The position numbers and the translations under genes were made by a program. The notes under the pieces are model-generated. The model searched no databases and was not told the origin of the DNA. It saw nothing but the letters and a program-made list of their open reading frames with translations. This document shows positions 11,088-22,906 of a DNA stretch of 64,000 bases, piece by piece. The DNA comes from Ziziphus jujuba (lineage: Eukaryota; Streptophyta; Magnoliopsida; Rosales; Rhamnaceae): positions 26,733,001 to 26,797,000 of the forward strand of contig NC_083390.1 of assembly GCF_031755915.1 (NCBI RefSeq), in the 5' to 3' direction. The first letter of the stretch is position 1. The number at the start of each line of letters is the position of its first letter.

Positions 11088-12596
11088 ATGACAATACATT
11101 TATACAAAACTTCTACCCTTAGCACAAGCAAAGAAGCCGTAGAAAGTCAAGTGAAATCCAATCCATGAAATAATTTGATCCATGGGCAGCATCGCTGTGG
11201 TAAATGTCGTAATTCCAGAGGAATCATTACCCCATGGCATAGAGGGGGTGGTCATAAGCATCTATACCGTAAAATCGATTTTCGATGGAATGAAAAAGAC
11301 ACATATGGTAGAATCTTAACTCTAGAATACTATCCTAATCGAAATGCATACGTTTGTCTCATACACTATGGGGATGGTTAGAAAAGATATATTTTACATC
11401 GCAGCGGGGCTATAATTGGAGATACCATTGTTTCTGGTACAGAAGTTCCTATAAAAATGGGAAATGCCCTACCTTTGAGTGAAGTTTGAACTATCGCTTT
11501 ACGTAATTGGAAGTAACCAATTAGGTTTATGACGAAACCTAGAAATTGATCATTGATCCAATTTGAATACCTCTACAGGATAAACCTCAATAGAAAGCTA
11601 ATGAGTCATGGCACCAAGTGATTGAGTTCAGTAGTTCCTCATATAAAATTATTGACTCTAAAGATATAGCAATATGGAGAAGACAAAATTGTTACAAGCA
11701 CCGACAAAACCAGAAGCGCCACTTGTTTCAAAGAGAGGAGGACGGGTTATTCACATTTCATTTGATGGTCAGAGATGAATTGAAAGCTAAGCATTGGTAA
11801 TTCTAAGGATTACCAAGGAGAAAAATAGAGATGTCTCCTATATTACCCATAATATGTTGAAGTATCGATGTAATTTCATAGAGTCATTCGGTATGAATGC
11901 TACATAAAGAACATAAGCCAGATGAAGGAACAGGAAGACCTAGGATGTAGAAGATCATAACATGAGTGATTCCATAGATTTTGATTCCTATATATCCACT
12001 CATGTGGTACTTCATTATATGATATATATAAGAATTATACGATATATATAAGATCCATCTGTATAGATATCATCATCTACATCCAGAAAGCTGTATGCTT
12101 CGGAAGAAGCTTGTACAGTTTGGGAAGGGGTTTTGATTGATCAAAAAGAAGAATCTACTTCAACCGATATGCCCTTAGGCACAACCATACATAACATAGA
12201 AATCACACTTGGAAAGGGACGACAATTAGCTAGAGCAGCAGATGCTGTAGTGAAACTAATTGCAAAATAGGGGAAATTGGCCACATTAAAATTACCTTAT
12301 TGGGAGGTCCATTTGACACCCAAAAACTGCTCAGCAATAGTCGGACAAGTGGGAAATGTTGGGGTGAACTAGAAAAGTTTAGGTAGAGCCGGATCAAAAT
12401 GTTGGCTAGGTCAGCATCCTGTAGTAAGAAGAGTAGTTATGAACCCTATAGACCATCCCCATGGGATGGTGAAGGGAGGGCCCCAATTGGTAGAAAAAAA
12501 CCCGCAACCCCTTGGGGTTATCTTGCACTTGGAAGAAGAAGTGGAAAAAGGAATAAATATAGTGATAGTTTTATTCTTCATCACCGTAGTAAATAG
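11088..12596 (+). pseudogene. rpl2: rpl2 plastid-derived pseudogene with group II intron
   Basis: Exon 1 11088-11478 (391 bases, the usual length), group II intron 11479-12163, exon 2 12164-12596. Exon 1 has TGA in place of an Arg codon before NNLIHGQH (P-stop-NN) and TAG after HYGDG. Exon 2 has a TAG (AK-stop-GKLAT region), another after GVN, and one missing G in the HPHGGGEG run near 12470, which shifts the frame before [17 protein letters not shown]2 is a peptidyl-transferase-centre protein of the large ribosomal subunit; this copy cannot make it. Confidence 0.93.
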
Positions 12597-12648
12597 AATT
12601 TGTTTCTTTGTCTTTACAAAATAAAAATAAAAATAGGAGTAATTAATT

Positions 12649-12931
12649 GTGACATGTTCACTTAAAAAAAAAAAAATCCTTTTGTAGTGAATCATTTATT
12701 AAGAAAAATAAATATGCTTAACACAAAAGCAGAAAAATAAATAATAGTCACTTGGTCCCAAGCATCTACAATTATACCGACAATGATCGGGCATAGTATT
12801 TCTATCCGAAATGGAAAGGAGTATTTGCCAATTTATATAACAGATCGTATGGTAGGACATAAATTGGGAGAACTTTCACCTACTCTAAGTTCCGAGGACA
12901 TGCAAAAATTGATAATAGATCTCGTCGTTAA
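12649..12931 (+). pseudogene. rps19: rps19 plastid-derived pseudogene
   Basis: Begins with GTG, the usual plastid rps19 start, and ends at TAA 12929-12931; 283 bases against the usual 279, so the frame is broken. A lengthened A-run (12665-12676) shifts the frame early, and the C-terminus reads out of frame after KLGELSPTL. Middle residues such as [17 protein letters not shown] identify S19. It marks the inverted-repeat/large-single-copy junction. Confidence 0.88.
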
Positions 12932-12997
12932 TAATTTTTTAATAAATACAAAAAGTGAATATAGATACTTATTGTTCATTAGTGAGAGGTAAACCTT

Positions 12998-13511
12998 ATG
13001 AGAAAGAAGAAAAAGATGGACCGATATATAGAAGAATACGCTCTAAGTGAATTTATAGATATGTCTGCTCATAAAGTGCAAAGAGTAATTGATCCGATTC
13101 GTGGGCATTCTTATGAAGAAACACTTCCGATACTCAAACTCATGCCCTTTCAAGCATGTTCTCCCATTTTAAAATTGGTTTCTTCTGTAGCAGCAAATGC
13201 TAATCACAATAGAGGTTTCACCAAAGCAAAGTTAAAAATTAGTAAAGCGTAAGTCAACGAAGGCATTACTATGAAAACATTAAAACCTCGAGCTCAAGGA
13301 TGAGGTTATCCAACGAAAATACCCACTTGTTATATAATTATTGTACTGAAACATACAGCTGTACATTATTATACAGACTATTTAAAGAAAAAATTGTCTT
13401 TGAAGAATTTTGAGGTTAAAAAAAGAACATGGATGAATAAAAAAAAAGAAGTACATCGATATGACCTGTCATGATCTGTATAGTAGCGGGGGATTATGGG
13501 ACAAAAAATAA
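12998..13511 (+). pseudogene. rpl22: rpl22 plastid-derived pseudogene
   Basis: ATG 12998 followed by [38 protein letters not shown] and [14 protein letters not shown], all recognisably L22. The frame stops early at 13250-13252; homology continues to the normal end GGLWDKK and TAA 13509-13511. The end overlaps the start of rps3 by 16 bases, as in plastids. Confidence 0.9.
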
Positions 13512-13974
13512 ATCTACTTGGTTTTAGACTTGGCGCAACCTAAGGTCATCATTCTCTTTGGTTTGTACAACCAAAAAATTATTCAGAGGATCTACAAGAA
13601 GATCAAAAAATACGAAACTGTATCAAGAATTATGTACAAAAAAAATATGAAAATATCTTCTAGTGTCGAGGGAATTTCATGTATAGAAATTCATTTTAGA
13701 AATTCAAAAATGAATCGATTTGATTGAAGTCATAATCTATATGGGATTCCCAAAGTTATTAATAGAACTTAGAAGAATCGAATAATTACAGATGACTGTA
13801 CAAAAAGAACTTAATTGTGTGAACCAAAAACTCAACATTGCTATTACAAGAATTCAATACCCTTACAAAAACCCTAATATTCTTATGGAATTTATAGCGG
13901 GGCAATTAAAAAATATAGTATCAACAGAAAAGGAATTGCACGTGTCGAATGGATCAGAAATCTTTTTTGCATAA
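13496..13974 (+). pseudogene. rps3: rps3 plastid-derived pseudogene with internal deletion
   Basis: ATG 13496 (MGQKINLLGFRLG) then TAA at codon 16 (13541-13543, from CAA). Later pieces [25 protein letters not shown] and [11 protein letters not shown] are S3, but in another frame. After GQLKN about 90 bases seem to be missing: the sequence jumps to the segment coding ELHVSNG, which in S3 follows a further stretch. The end of the gene is lost; the last stop is 13972-13974. Confidence 0.82.
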
Positions 13975-15112
13975 ACAAAAAAATAAAAAATAAAAAATAA
14001 TAATCTGATTCTGAGCTGTAAAGAAAAAATAAAATATGCAAATAAATGGAAGGATGAGAGAAAGAACAAAAAAAAAATATATCAATGATATATGATTCCA
14101 ATATGTAAGGTTTATGATTCATCTCATAATGAGGAATGCAATGAAGCATTAATACCGATTGGTCTATAATTATACAAAGCTTTTCATATAAAAAGAATCA
14201 AGAGCCCTGAGCCAATAAATACTAAGAGGATTGACTCGAGAACAAATCAAATTCCGTTAGGGGCTCCGTTGTCGAAGTCAGACTTAACCATTAATCGAGA
14301 AGCGATGGGAACAATAGAACCTGTGAATACATAAGATTATATTGAAAACGAATCTTAATGATTCATCGGGTAGGATGGTGGAACGAACCATAAACAAATT
14401 CAGTTATTCTAAAAGGTCCTGCCATAAACTAATCCTACAACTGAATATTGAAAGAGTAAATATCTGCCTGCGAAAATTTTGATTTTATTGGATTTCTAAA
14501 TATTAGCCGATCTAATATGATAATAAAAAGCAAAACAAAATAAAGATTCGTTATAAGCTTATAACAAAATGACTTTATCTATACTATTATCTCTAAATAA
14601 AAATTATTTATAAATCGAATCCATGTTTAGTTATATATCAAAACAAGATATACAAATTTCTAATAGATTAGATGAAATTTCAAAAAATCTCATGAATCAA
14701 TATATTTTTTTAGTATATTATTCATTAAATACATAAATATAAATACATAGATATTATTTTTTAATCGTTTCAGTTGCAAAGAGCTAGATGAGAAGAAACT
14801 CTCATGTCCAGTTCTGTAGCAGAGATGGAATTAATAAACAACCATCAATTATAATCCCAAAAGAACCAGATTCTGTAAACATCATGGAGGAAGAATGAAA
14901 GGAATATCTTATCGAGGTAATCATATTTGCTTCGATAGATATGCTCTTCAAGTGCTTGAACCTGCCTGGATCACATCTCGACAAATTGAAGCCTGTCGAC
15001 GAGCAATGACACAAAATGTCCACCACGATGGGGAAGTATGGGTACATATATTTCCAGATAAACCAGTTACAATAAGACATATAGAAACTAGTATGGGCTC
15101 AGGGAAAGGATC
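13975..15112 (+). pseudogene. rpl16: rpl16 intron and truncated exon 2 (plastid-derived)
   Basis: From about 14000 to 14855 lies the group II intron of rpl16, recognisable from CAATGAAGCATTAATACCG onward and by its 3' end. Exon 2 begins at 14856 (PKEPDS...; frame of [15 protein letters not shown]) and stays open to 15112 (MGSGKG), where Element 2 begins. So the last third of L16 is missing. The 9-base exon 1 was not found; the stretch 13975-14040 is low complexity and a deletion there probably removed it. L16 is a large-subunit ribosomal protein. Confidence 0.88.
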
Positions 15113-17382
15113 TGATGTGATTCCGCCTAAGCCCGCTCAACTGATAACCCACTAGGGTGCTCACCCGACACAGATAAAGACCGGGCCAATCATAAGAGCT
15201 CAAATTACGAGATTTAAAGACAACCTGGGAGCATTTATACAGGGGGTAATCAATTCTCAACAGAGCTTGTCCATACTAGAAGATACAAAGCCTATCCTAC
15301 GCATCCAAGTGGTGGAAACCGATACGGACCCAGGTAGCGATTTTAGTGCAAATATGGACACCGAGCAGCATGAAATGGTTCCAACTCTTTATGGATTCAA
15401 TACATATGTCTAAGAGGATATGGGATCAAGTCAAGCCAGCTTCAAAGGCATTCAAAAAGGGGTTGTACGAACAGCTTCAAATTTGGCCTGTTTTTACTGT
15501 ATTTTGTGCTGGCTTTATTGTATTTTGCTGAGTTGGCTTTTCCTCTTTCTTCCAAGAAAGGGAAACATGTGGGACTTCATGATAAGCTTATTTGGCATCC
15601 TAAAAAGCATATTGAAGCTGATTTGGAGCTCAAATTGGTCAAAGATTGGTCAAAGTCAACTCAGTCAAAAAGCTAGTATTTTAGTTTCCTAATTTGATTC
15701 TACTTTTTGTTTTAGGAAATTACCATTACCTTTTAGTTTTTATTTTATTTATTTTCTAGAAAAATAAGTTTAGAAAAGTTATTATTTTATAATTTTCATT
15801 GTAAATTAAATAATTCCTAATTCAAAATAAAGGAATTAGTTAATCCAAATTAGATTAGGAAAGGAATGAGAATTTCGGCCACCATAGGAAACTACTTTGT
15901 ATGGCCGGTTTTCCCTTTGTTTTTAGGGTTTTATGATACGAACCTAGGACGACCTGCTCCTAAACCCGTATTATATTAGTCCGAATCTTAATTAAGTTCA
16001 AGTTCTAATGGAATTGACCTCAACCCCTAACCAACCTATGGTTAGAAACCTTGGTATAATGTAGACGCCACAATAGGGGATGGAAAACCTATTCATAAGT
16101 CAAGCTAAAACAACCAATTCTCTAATGGTGTTTTAGGTGTTCTCAAAGAACAAAGAGATAATTAATCTCACAAGTATTTTCTCAATCAAATCAAAGTTGT
16201 ATTCATATTAAAAAATAAGTATTTAAATAGGCTACAAAGCCACGAAATAAAACCCTAAAAATAAAGAAAACCGGCCACCACACATAAAGAAACCTAGTTG
16301 GCCGAAACTATACTTCCTTTCCTAATCTAAGTTTGATTAATTAATTCCTTTATATTAAATTAGGAATTAATTAATTTACAATGTAAAAATAAAATAAAAA
16401 CCTTCCTAAAGTTATTTTTCCAGAAAATAAATAAATAAAAACCAAAAAGTAATGGTAGTTTCCTAAAACAAAAAGTAAAAACAAATTAGGAAACTAAAAA
16501 TGCTAGCATTTTGATCAAGTTGACTTTGATCAATCTTTGACCTCTTTGAGCTCCAAATCAACTTCTAGGTGCTTTTTAGGATGCCAAATAAGCTGAATAT
16601 GAATTCCCACATGTTAGCCATGCTTGGAAAAATAAGAAAAGGCTAATATAGTAAAATATAGTAAAGTTAGAAAGCAATACAGCAAATTCGGCCAAATTGT
16701 TGATGCTGTCCGTACAAGCCCTTTTTGATTGCATTTGAGGCTTCTTTAACTTGATTCCATGACATATTAGGCATATGTATTGAACCCATAAAGCATTTGA
16801 ACCATTTTATGCTTCCCGGACTCAAAAAATGTACCAAAACCATCACCCGGGTCCGTATTGGCTTCCACCACTTGGATGCTTAGAATAGGCTTTGTATCTT
16901 CAAGTATGGACAAGCTCTGTTGAGATTGATTACCTCCTGTATAAATACTCCCAGGTTGTCCTTAAATCTCTTAATTTGAGCTCTTGTGATTGGCCTAGTC
17001 TTCATCTGTGTCGAGTCAGCACCCTAGCGGGTTATCGATGGAGCGGGCTCGGGCGGAATCACATCAATTTGTTTCATGACTTTGTAGCCTATTTAAAGGC
17101 TTGTTTTTGAATTAGAATAAAGCTTGAATTTTATACAAAAAATTATTTGTGAGATTGAATTCTCTCTGTTCTTTTGAATGCCTAAAACACCATTAGTGAA
17201 TGAGTGTTTTAGTTTTGACTTATCAATAGGACTTCCATCACCTATTGTGGCGTCTTCACTATATACCAAGGTTTCTAATCATAGGTTGGTTAGGGGTCAA
17301 GGTGATCATTAGACTCTGAACATAATTAGATCCGGGCTAATATAATACGGGTTTAGGAGCAGGTCGTCCTAGGTTCGTATCA
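15113..17382 (+). repeat. 5' LTR of Element 2, split by a nested solo LTR
   Basis: LTR sequence occupies 15113-15933 and 17067-17382 (together 1137 bases). Starts TGATGTGATTCCGCC, ends GTTCGTATCA. It includes the coding-derived part (REITRAQ-like segment) with stops. Confidence 0.9.
15934..17066 (-). repeat. Solo LTR, reverse orientation, nested in the 5' LTR of Element 2
   Basis: 1133 bases reading TGATACGAACCTAGG at the left and GGCGGAATCACATCA at the right, i.e. a complete subtype B LTR on minus. No internal region is attached. Flanking pentamers (TTTTA left, ATTTG right) do not match, so either the target copy mutated or the solo LTR arose by recombination between different insertions. 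Confidence 0.87.
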
Positions 17383-17384
17383 TT

Positions 17385-17396
17385 TGGTATTAGAGA
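17385..17396 (+). promoter_or_regulatory. Degenerate primer binding site of Element 2
   Basis: TGGTATTAGAGA, two bases after the LTR; two differences from the tRNA-Met complement TGGTATCAGAGC. Confidence 0.8.
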
Positions 17397-18517
17397 CTGG
17401 TTTTGTTCAGGTTTGATCTATCTTTATTTTCTTTATTTGTTTTTATGTTATTCTACAATTTTAGCATTAGGTTAAGGTTCCATCCATCCCATACACGTTC
17501 TTCATCTTAAAAAAAATAAATAAAAAAATTCATTCCTAGTTGAATTAGGATTTCCTTGTTTTATCGTATTTTTGTTTCCTAGTTTGTTGGTTGTTTTTCA
17601 TCATTGTTCTTGTTAATTTTGGTTTTTATTGATTTTTATTTGCTGTTTTTGTCTTCAATATTTGCATTCATATATTAAAATAAAAAATAAAAAATTCAAA
17701 CAGATATTAAAAAAAAAAAAATCGCACAATTTGAATTTTTCATTGGGAGATCACGGGTTTGGTGTTGTTTTGGAGTTGGAATTGCGATTTTGGTAATTAT
17801 TCTTGCTACTGCAGTTGTTTATGTTCTGTGAGTGGAAAAAAAAAATAAATAAAGAAGACGTAAAGCCGAATAAAAAGAAAAATTTTGTGTTTGTTGAATT
17901 TGGTGTTGAAATTTAAGTTTTGGAATTTGTTTGATTTGGAGATTTGATTTGTGATATTTTGAATTTCTGGAGAATTATTTTGTTGGATATTTGAATTTTG
18001 GGTGCTAAATTATTTGGATTAAAATTAGTTAAAGGATTTGATACAAAACTTGAATTACAAGAACAACAACCAACACTTTTCTATATTTTTGTTCTCTTTG
18101 ATTCTTGTTTGTATTTGAATTTCTTTTTCTAGAATTTTATTCTTGAACTCATAATCTATTACCATCTGGTCCAGTTCTTCAAAATTCCAAATTTTTCTCA
18201 TTAATTTGCTTTATTTTACCTAGAAAAGCCGAAACTAGGTTTTGTTGAATTCTTCGTTATTGCCTAATTTTAGCTACCGTTTTTTTGATAAGTTTAATTA
18301 AAACATACTTGTGATCTAATTGTTGTGTTGTGGGTGCTTTAATTAGAACTTTGAGATAATTGATTGAGAGGAAAAAGGCAAGAGAGTGTGAGCACAAAAG
18401 AGGGTTAAAAGCTGAAACTAGTGTGCAAACACGAGTGTCGAGTTCTTAATTGAGTGAAACATGTGAGGGAGTAATATTTGGTGAGAATTTATTTTATTTT
18501 GCATTATTTATAGTAAC
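17397..18517 (+). other. Untranslated leader of Element 2
   Basis: AT-rich leader homologous to 1344-2495, with A-runs near 17509 and 17708. No gene seen. Confidence 0.7.
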
Positions 18518-20824
18518 ATGGTAGATTCAGGAGATCCACCTTTGAGAATTAATGAATAAGAGTCCGTAGGATTCCATGATGGTTCCCGAGCTTCGGGGAG
18601 TGGTGAACAAACGGACATGAGGGCTGTCTTGGAGCAACTACAGCGGATGAATACTCAATTTGACCATTTAAATAAGAGGATGAATAGGTTAGAAACATCC
18701 CAAGGAGTGCTGAATATAATGATAGATGCTCATGGAGGCCAAGGTCGAGGTCAAGGAGTCCGTGGGCGGCCAAGAGAGGAGTTTGAGGAGGAAAATGTCG
18801 GAGATGATTTTGAAGAGGGAATGGATGAAACACTTGCTGTCCAAGAGAGGCTAGGCCGTGGGAGGCATAGGAGAGAGGATGTAGATGATGATCTTGGCAA
18901 CATCAAGGTAAATAATCCACCATTCATAGGTAAAAGTGATCCGGAAGCATATTTGGATTGGGAGGAGAGAATGGAGATGATCTTTGATTGCCACAATTAT
19001 TCGGAGGCCAAGAAGGTGAAATTGGCAGCAATGGAGTTTGGTCATTATGCACTCCAATGGTGGACAAATGAGCAAAATACTCGAAGAAGAGTTGATGACG
19101 ACTTGATCACTACATGGCGACCAATGAAAGGAGCCATGAGGAAGCGATTTGTACCATCACACTATCATAGGTTGCTGCATCAAAAGCTTCAATCATTATC
19201 TAAAGGAAGTAGGTCCGTGGAGGATTATTATAAGGAGATGGAGATGCTTATGATGAGGCTAAGCATGAATAAGGATAGAGAAGCAACTATGGCAAGGTTC
19301 CTTGGTGGTTTGAATCGTGACGTAGCCAATCAACTAGAATTGCAACAATATGTGGAATTTGAGGGAATGTTGTATGTGGCTATTAAGCTTGAGCATCAAT
19401 TCAGGTGGAGGGGTGTCAAATCAAGGTTTGGAGGTGTTTCCAACAGTGGAAGATCAATTCAAAGTGTTTGGAGAAGCAATCCCATCTTTGACAACAAGCC
19501 AAAACCGAAACTTGAATAAGATAGTTCCAATCGGCCAAAAATAGAAGCTAAAGCCGAAACTGTCCAAGCACATAAATATGAAGGTAAATCTGATCATAAA
19601 CTTTCACGAACTCATAAAATTGTGTGTTTTAAGTGCCAAGGAAGAGGACACATTGCCAATCAATGCCCAAATAGAAGAATCATGGTGCTGAAAGGTAATG
19701 GTGAACAAGAATCTGAAAGTGAAGAAAGTGAGGATGAAGCCAAGCAAGAGGAAGAGGACTTGGAGGATGAACCCGAAACTTTGAATGCTTCCCATGCTGA
19801 ATTAATCTTGCTTTCTAGGAGAGTACTTACTACATACAAAGATGAGGATGAAATCCAAAGAGAGAACATCTTCCACACCCGATGTGAAATTCAAGGTAAG
19901 ATTTGTAGTATGATTATTGATAGTGGAAGTTGTACAAATGTAATTAGTAACATTGTAGTTGATAAATTAGGCTTAACAACTATTAAACATCCAAAACCTT
20001 ATAGATTACAACAGCTTAATGATAATGGTGAAATAAAAGTGAATAAATAAGCCAAGGTAAAATTTAGTTTAGATAAATATGTGGATGTTGTATTGTGTGA
20101 TGTTGTACCTATGCATGCTAGTCATATTTTATTGGGGAGGCCATGGGGATTTGATAAGAATGCCATACACTATGGGAGAGAGAATTCCATTGTATGTAAA
20201 TTTAATGGGAAGAAGGTCAAGCTGGAGCCATTAACTCCAAGGGAGGTATTTAGAAACCAACTTCAAATGCAACAAAGGAGGGAAGCCGAGAAGCTCAAAG
20301 AGAAGGCTAGTATGGCACCAATGGTTACACCACCTGCCCATGAGGTCAAGACCGAACTTGCTGTCCAAGGTAAGTATTCTAAACTCAATGGTGAGGGGAA
20401 AGACAATGACAAAACCAAAAGAGAGAAATTAAGAGAAAAAGCCGGAAGTGATGATAAAAAGAGTGTGTCCGAAAGAGAGAAAGGAAAAGAAAGAAAAGAA
20501 AGAAAAAGTAAATTTTTTTTTTTTTAAAGTTTTGGGGATGTTAATAAGGCTATCCTGAGTAAGAAACCATTGCTGGTTATGAATTATAAAGACATTAATT
20601 TAAAAATGCTTTTCTTGTATAGAACTTTATTTGCATTATTAAAAGCTTTACTTAGTGGAAATTTGAAAATTTGGGAGATATTATTTGCTAATATTAAAAA
20701 GTGTGATGAACTTGTATTTCTAGTATTTGTTGTGATAGTGTTTGACCCAGGAGATTTGGTTTGGCTGCACTCAAGAAAGAAGAGGTTCCCCGAACAAAAA
20801 AAAATGGGCAAACTGAAGTTGTGA
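18518..20824 (+). pseudogene. gag-protease plus scrambled pol remnant of Element 2
   Basis: Start at ATG 18518 (MVDSGDPPLRINE), the equivalent of MADSR in Element 1. One frame throughout, with stops at TAA after RINE (18554-18556), 19517-19519, 20048-20050, 20525-20527 and 20822-20824. Contains Gag domain (PPFIGKSDPEAYLDWEERME), zinc knuckle CFKCQGRGHIANQC (about 19625-19666) and protease MIIDSGSC (about 19910). RT, RNase H and most integrase are absent. From 20621 a compact module follows: integrase-like RTLFALLKALLSGNLKIWEI, RT-like LFANIKKC and ELVFL, then integrase C-terminal VFDPGDLVWLH. Confidence 0.88.
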
Positions 20825-21696
20825 ATAGAACCTTGTCCGTTTTGTTACGTGCTTTAATTAGTAGAAATTTGAGAACTTGGGAAGAATGTTTGCCACATGT
20901 TGAATTTGCTTATAATAGGTCTTTACATTCAGCTACTAAATATACACCATTTGAAATTGTTTATGGTTTTAATCCTTTGACTCCATTCGATCTGATACCT
21001 TTACCTTTGAGTGAGCGTGCTAATCTAGATGGAAAACAAAAAGTTGATTTTGTAAAACAGATTCATGAGAAGACAAAGGCAAATATTGAGAGGAGGACCG
21101 AGCAATATGCAAATGTGGCTAATCAAGGCCGAAAACCAATGGTCTTTGAACCTGGAGATTGGGTGTCACTGCATTTGAGGAAAGAAAGATTTCCCGAACA
21201 AAGGAAATCAAAACTCATGCCGAGGGGTGATGGATTGTTTCAAGTTTCGGAGAGGATAAACAATAATGCCTGCAAACTTGATCTACCGGGTGAGTATAAT
21301 GTTAGTGCCACCTTCAATGTTGCTGATTTGTCTCCTCTTGCTGCAGGTGATGACTTTGATTTGAGGTCAAATCCTTTTCAAGAGGAGGGGAATGATGCGA
21401 ATCCGCCCGAGACCGTTCAACCGACAACCCGCTGGGGTGTTGATCCAATACAGATGAAGGTGGGGCCGATCACTAGAGCCCAAGCCAAGAAGTTCAAGGA
21501 CAATCTTGCTTTCTTTATCCAAGGAATAAGTCATAATCAAGAGGGGTTATCCATATCTAAAGAACCAAGGCCTGTTTTACTCATACAAGCAATAGAAGCG
21601 AAAACGGGCCCGGGTGATGTTTTTAGTACCAATATGGAGGTCAGGTTGTATGAATTGGATCCCCATTCTTACACGTTCAATTCATATGGTGGATGA
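20801..21696 (+). pseudogene. Integrase C-terminal half of a subtype A element (recombinant tail)
   Basis: Joins the previous frame within a run of A (cgaacaaaaaaaaatgggcaaactg) and changes frame. It starts at the GQTEVVNRTL motif of integrase (here with the catalytic Glu, unlike Element 1) and is open to 21696: [54 protein letters not shown], then [15 protein letters not shown] inside the LTR. It lacks the first two thirds of integrase. It keeps six residues (around SATFNV) that Element 1 has lost. Confidence 0.87.
21380..21392 (+). promoter_or_regulatory. Polypurine tract of Element 2
   Basis: AAGAGGAGGGGAA, immediately before the 3' LTR, identical to that of Element 1. Confidence 0.88.
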
Positions 21697-21704
21697 GTCA
21701 CAGA
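21393..21704 (+). repeat. 3' LTR of Element 2, left part (subtype A)
   Basis: Starts TGATGCGAATCCGCC and is broken at 21704 by the copia insertion; continues at 27883. Confidence 0.9.
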
Positions 21705-22701
21705 TGTTGAATGTGGTGATCTTGCCACAATGTGCAAGGTAGTTCGGTTACACTTGCACTCTTTGTTTTACAACATCAAAAACCAAGCATTATTTATGTT
21801 TATGCATTTTATTTTATCTTGTAATATTTAAGAACAATATCCTTTTTGTAATGCCCTAAGCTCATTATCTAGCTTAAGGCCTTTTTTGTCTAGTTGCTGG
21901 AATTGTATTTCCAGCAACATAAGTCCACTTCCTTGGATTTTGTTTGAAGTAGGTTTGGGATTTGGACCTGAATTTTGGATATGATAAACTAGATATGCAG
22001 AGGAAGCAGCAACAAAAAGAATGGCCCAATTTGGAGCTGGGAAGGCTGAGTTAAGCCCAAAACAATTTGACCCTTGTGCAGTTTTGTTGCCCAGAAAACT
22101 GGGCAAAACTGCCTCGGGTTTGATTACTTTTGAATGGGTAAATGGACTTTTTTTTATCTGGTTTTTGGCTAGAACATAGTTTAATATACAAAAATGCTTC
22201 CCTCCAATTTTCAAGTCAAATGGAGCTGCTTTTCAAATTCAAATGCCCTAGACAAGCTGGACTGCCCATTAAAGAAGGTTTCTTGCATGCCCAGCACATT
22301 GATTAGAGTTAGTTGAGGTAGTTTGGCTTGGTTGGTTACTTTTAATGCTTTTGTATTTATTGCTCAATATGGAAACATGCCTTATTGTCTTTTTGATGTA
22401 TTTAAAAGTATGAAAATTGTAATGAAAAATGTTGAGAAAGAAAATATTCAAAAAAACAAATTTTGAAAAACAACATTTTTGGCTCTCTCTCCCTCAACTA
22501 CTACATTTGTTTTCTTCTTCTTCCCAAAAGCTAACAACCTTCTTAAGAACCCTAAACCTCCATTAAAACCAAAAAAAAAAAACCTTAAGAAACCCAAAAA
22601 CAAAATCAAGAACCAAAAACCAACAACAATCATTCTTGAGTAACACCTTGAATGATTGTGCTCTAGGGTACTACAACATAAACCTACACCAAATTCCATC
22701 A
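21705..22701 (+). repeat. 5' LTR of the copia element
   Basis: Begins TGTTGAATGTGGTG and ends AATTCCATCA. Near-identical to 26896-27882, differing mainly by small indels (for example around 22395 and 22570). Confidence 0.92.
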
Positions 22702-22713
22702 TGGTATCAGAGC
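22702..22713 (+). promoter_or_regulatory. Primer binding site of the copia element
   Basis: TGGTATCAGAGC immediately after the LTR, complementary to initiator tRNA-Met. Confidence 0.92.
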
Positions 22714-22906
22714 ATAGTGTAATTTCTTAGGATCCTGTGAGCTTTCAACCTAGACCATTTTATTTGTGAGAGGATCCCCCACCTAAAGCCTTCCAACCGA
22801 AACCAAAACCTCCCAAAAAGACTAGTTGAAACTCACCAAAACACCACCACCCGAGAGCTTGTTCTTGTGTCCATTTTTCAAAACTTTTGAAAAACCATTT
22901 TTTCAA

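Larger units (their letters stand above)
1..15112. other. Nuclear plastid DNA insertion (NUPT), interrupted by Element 1
   Basis: Apart from Element 1 (188-8415), this block has plastid gene order across the inverted-repeat/large-single-copy junction: ycf2 on minus, then trnI-CAU, rpl23, rpl2, rps19, rpl22, rps3 and rpl16 on plus. All protein genes carry nonsense codons, frameshifts or truncation, many of them C-to-T or G-to-A changes typical of methylated nuclear DNA. That, plus the retrotransposons on it, shows it is not the plastid genome itself. About 6.9 kb of plastid sequence is in view. It continues left of base 1 and stops on the right at the LTR of Element 2. Confidence 0.95.

Noticed and set aside
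8421..15112. Functional plastid genome segment
   Set aside because: rpl23, rpl2, rps19, rpl22, rps3 and ycf2 all contain stops or frameshifts, rpl16 is cut, and nuclear LTR elements are inserted. It is a nuclear relic.
14895..15155. A short gene reading past 15112
   Set aside because: The frame is rpl16 exon 2 up to 15112 and then runs by chance into the LTR of Element 2.
15929..17071. Target duplication for the solo LTR at 15934-17066
   Set aside because: Flanking pentamers TTTTA and ATTTG do not match, even with shifts of one or two bases.
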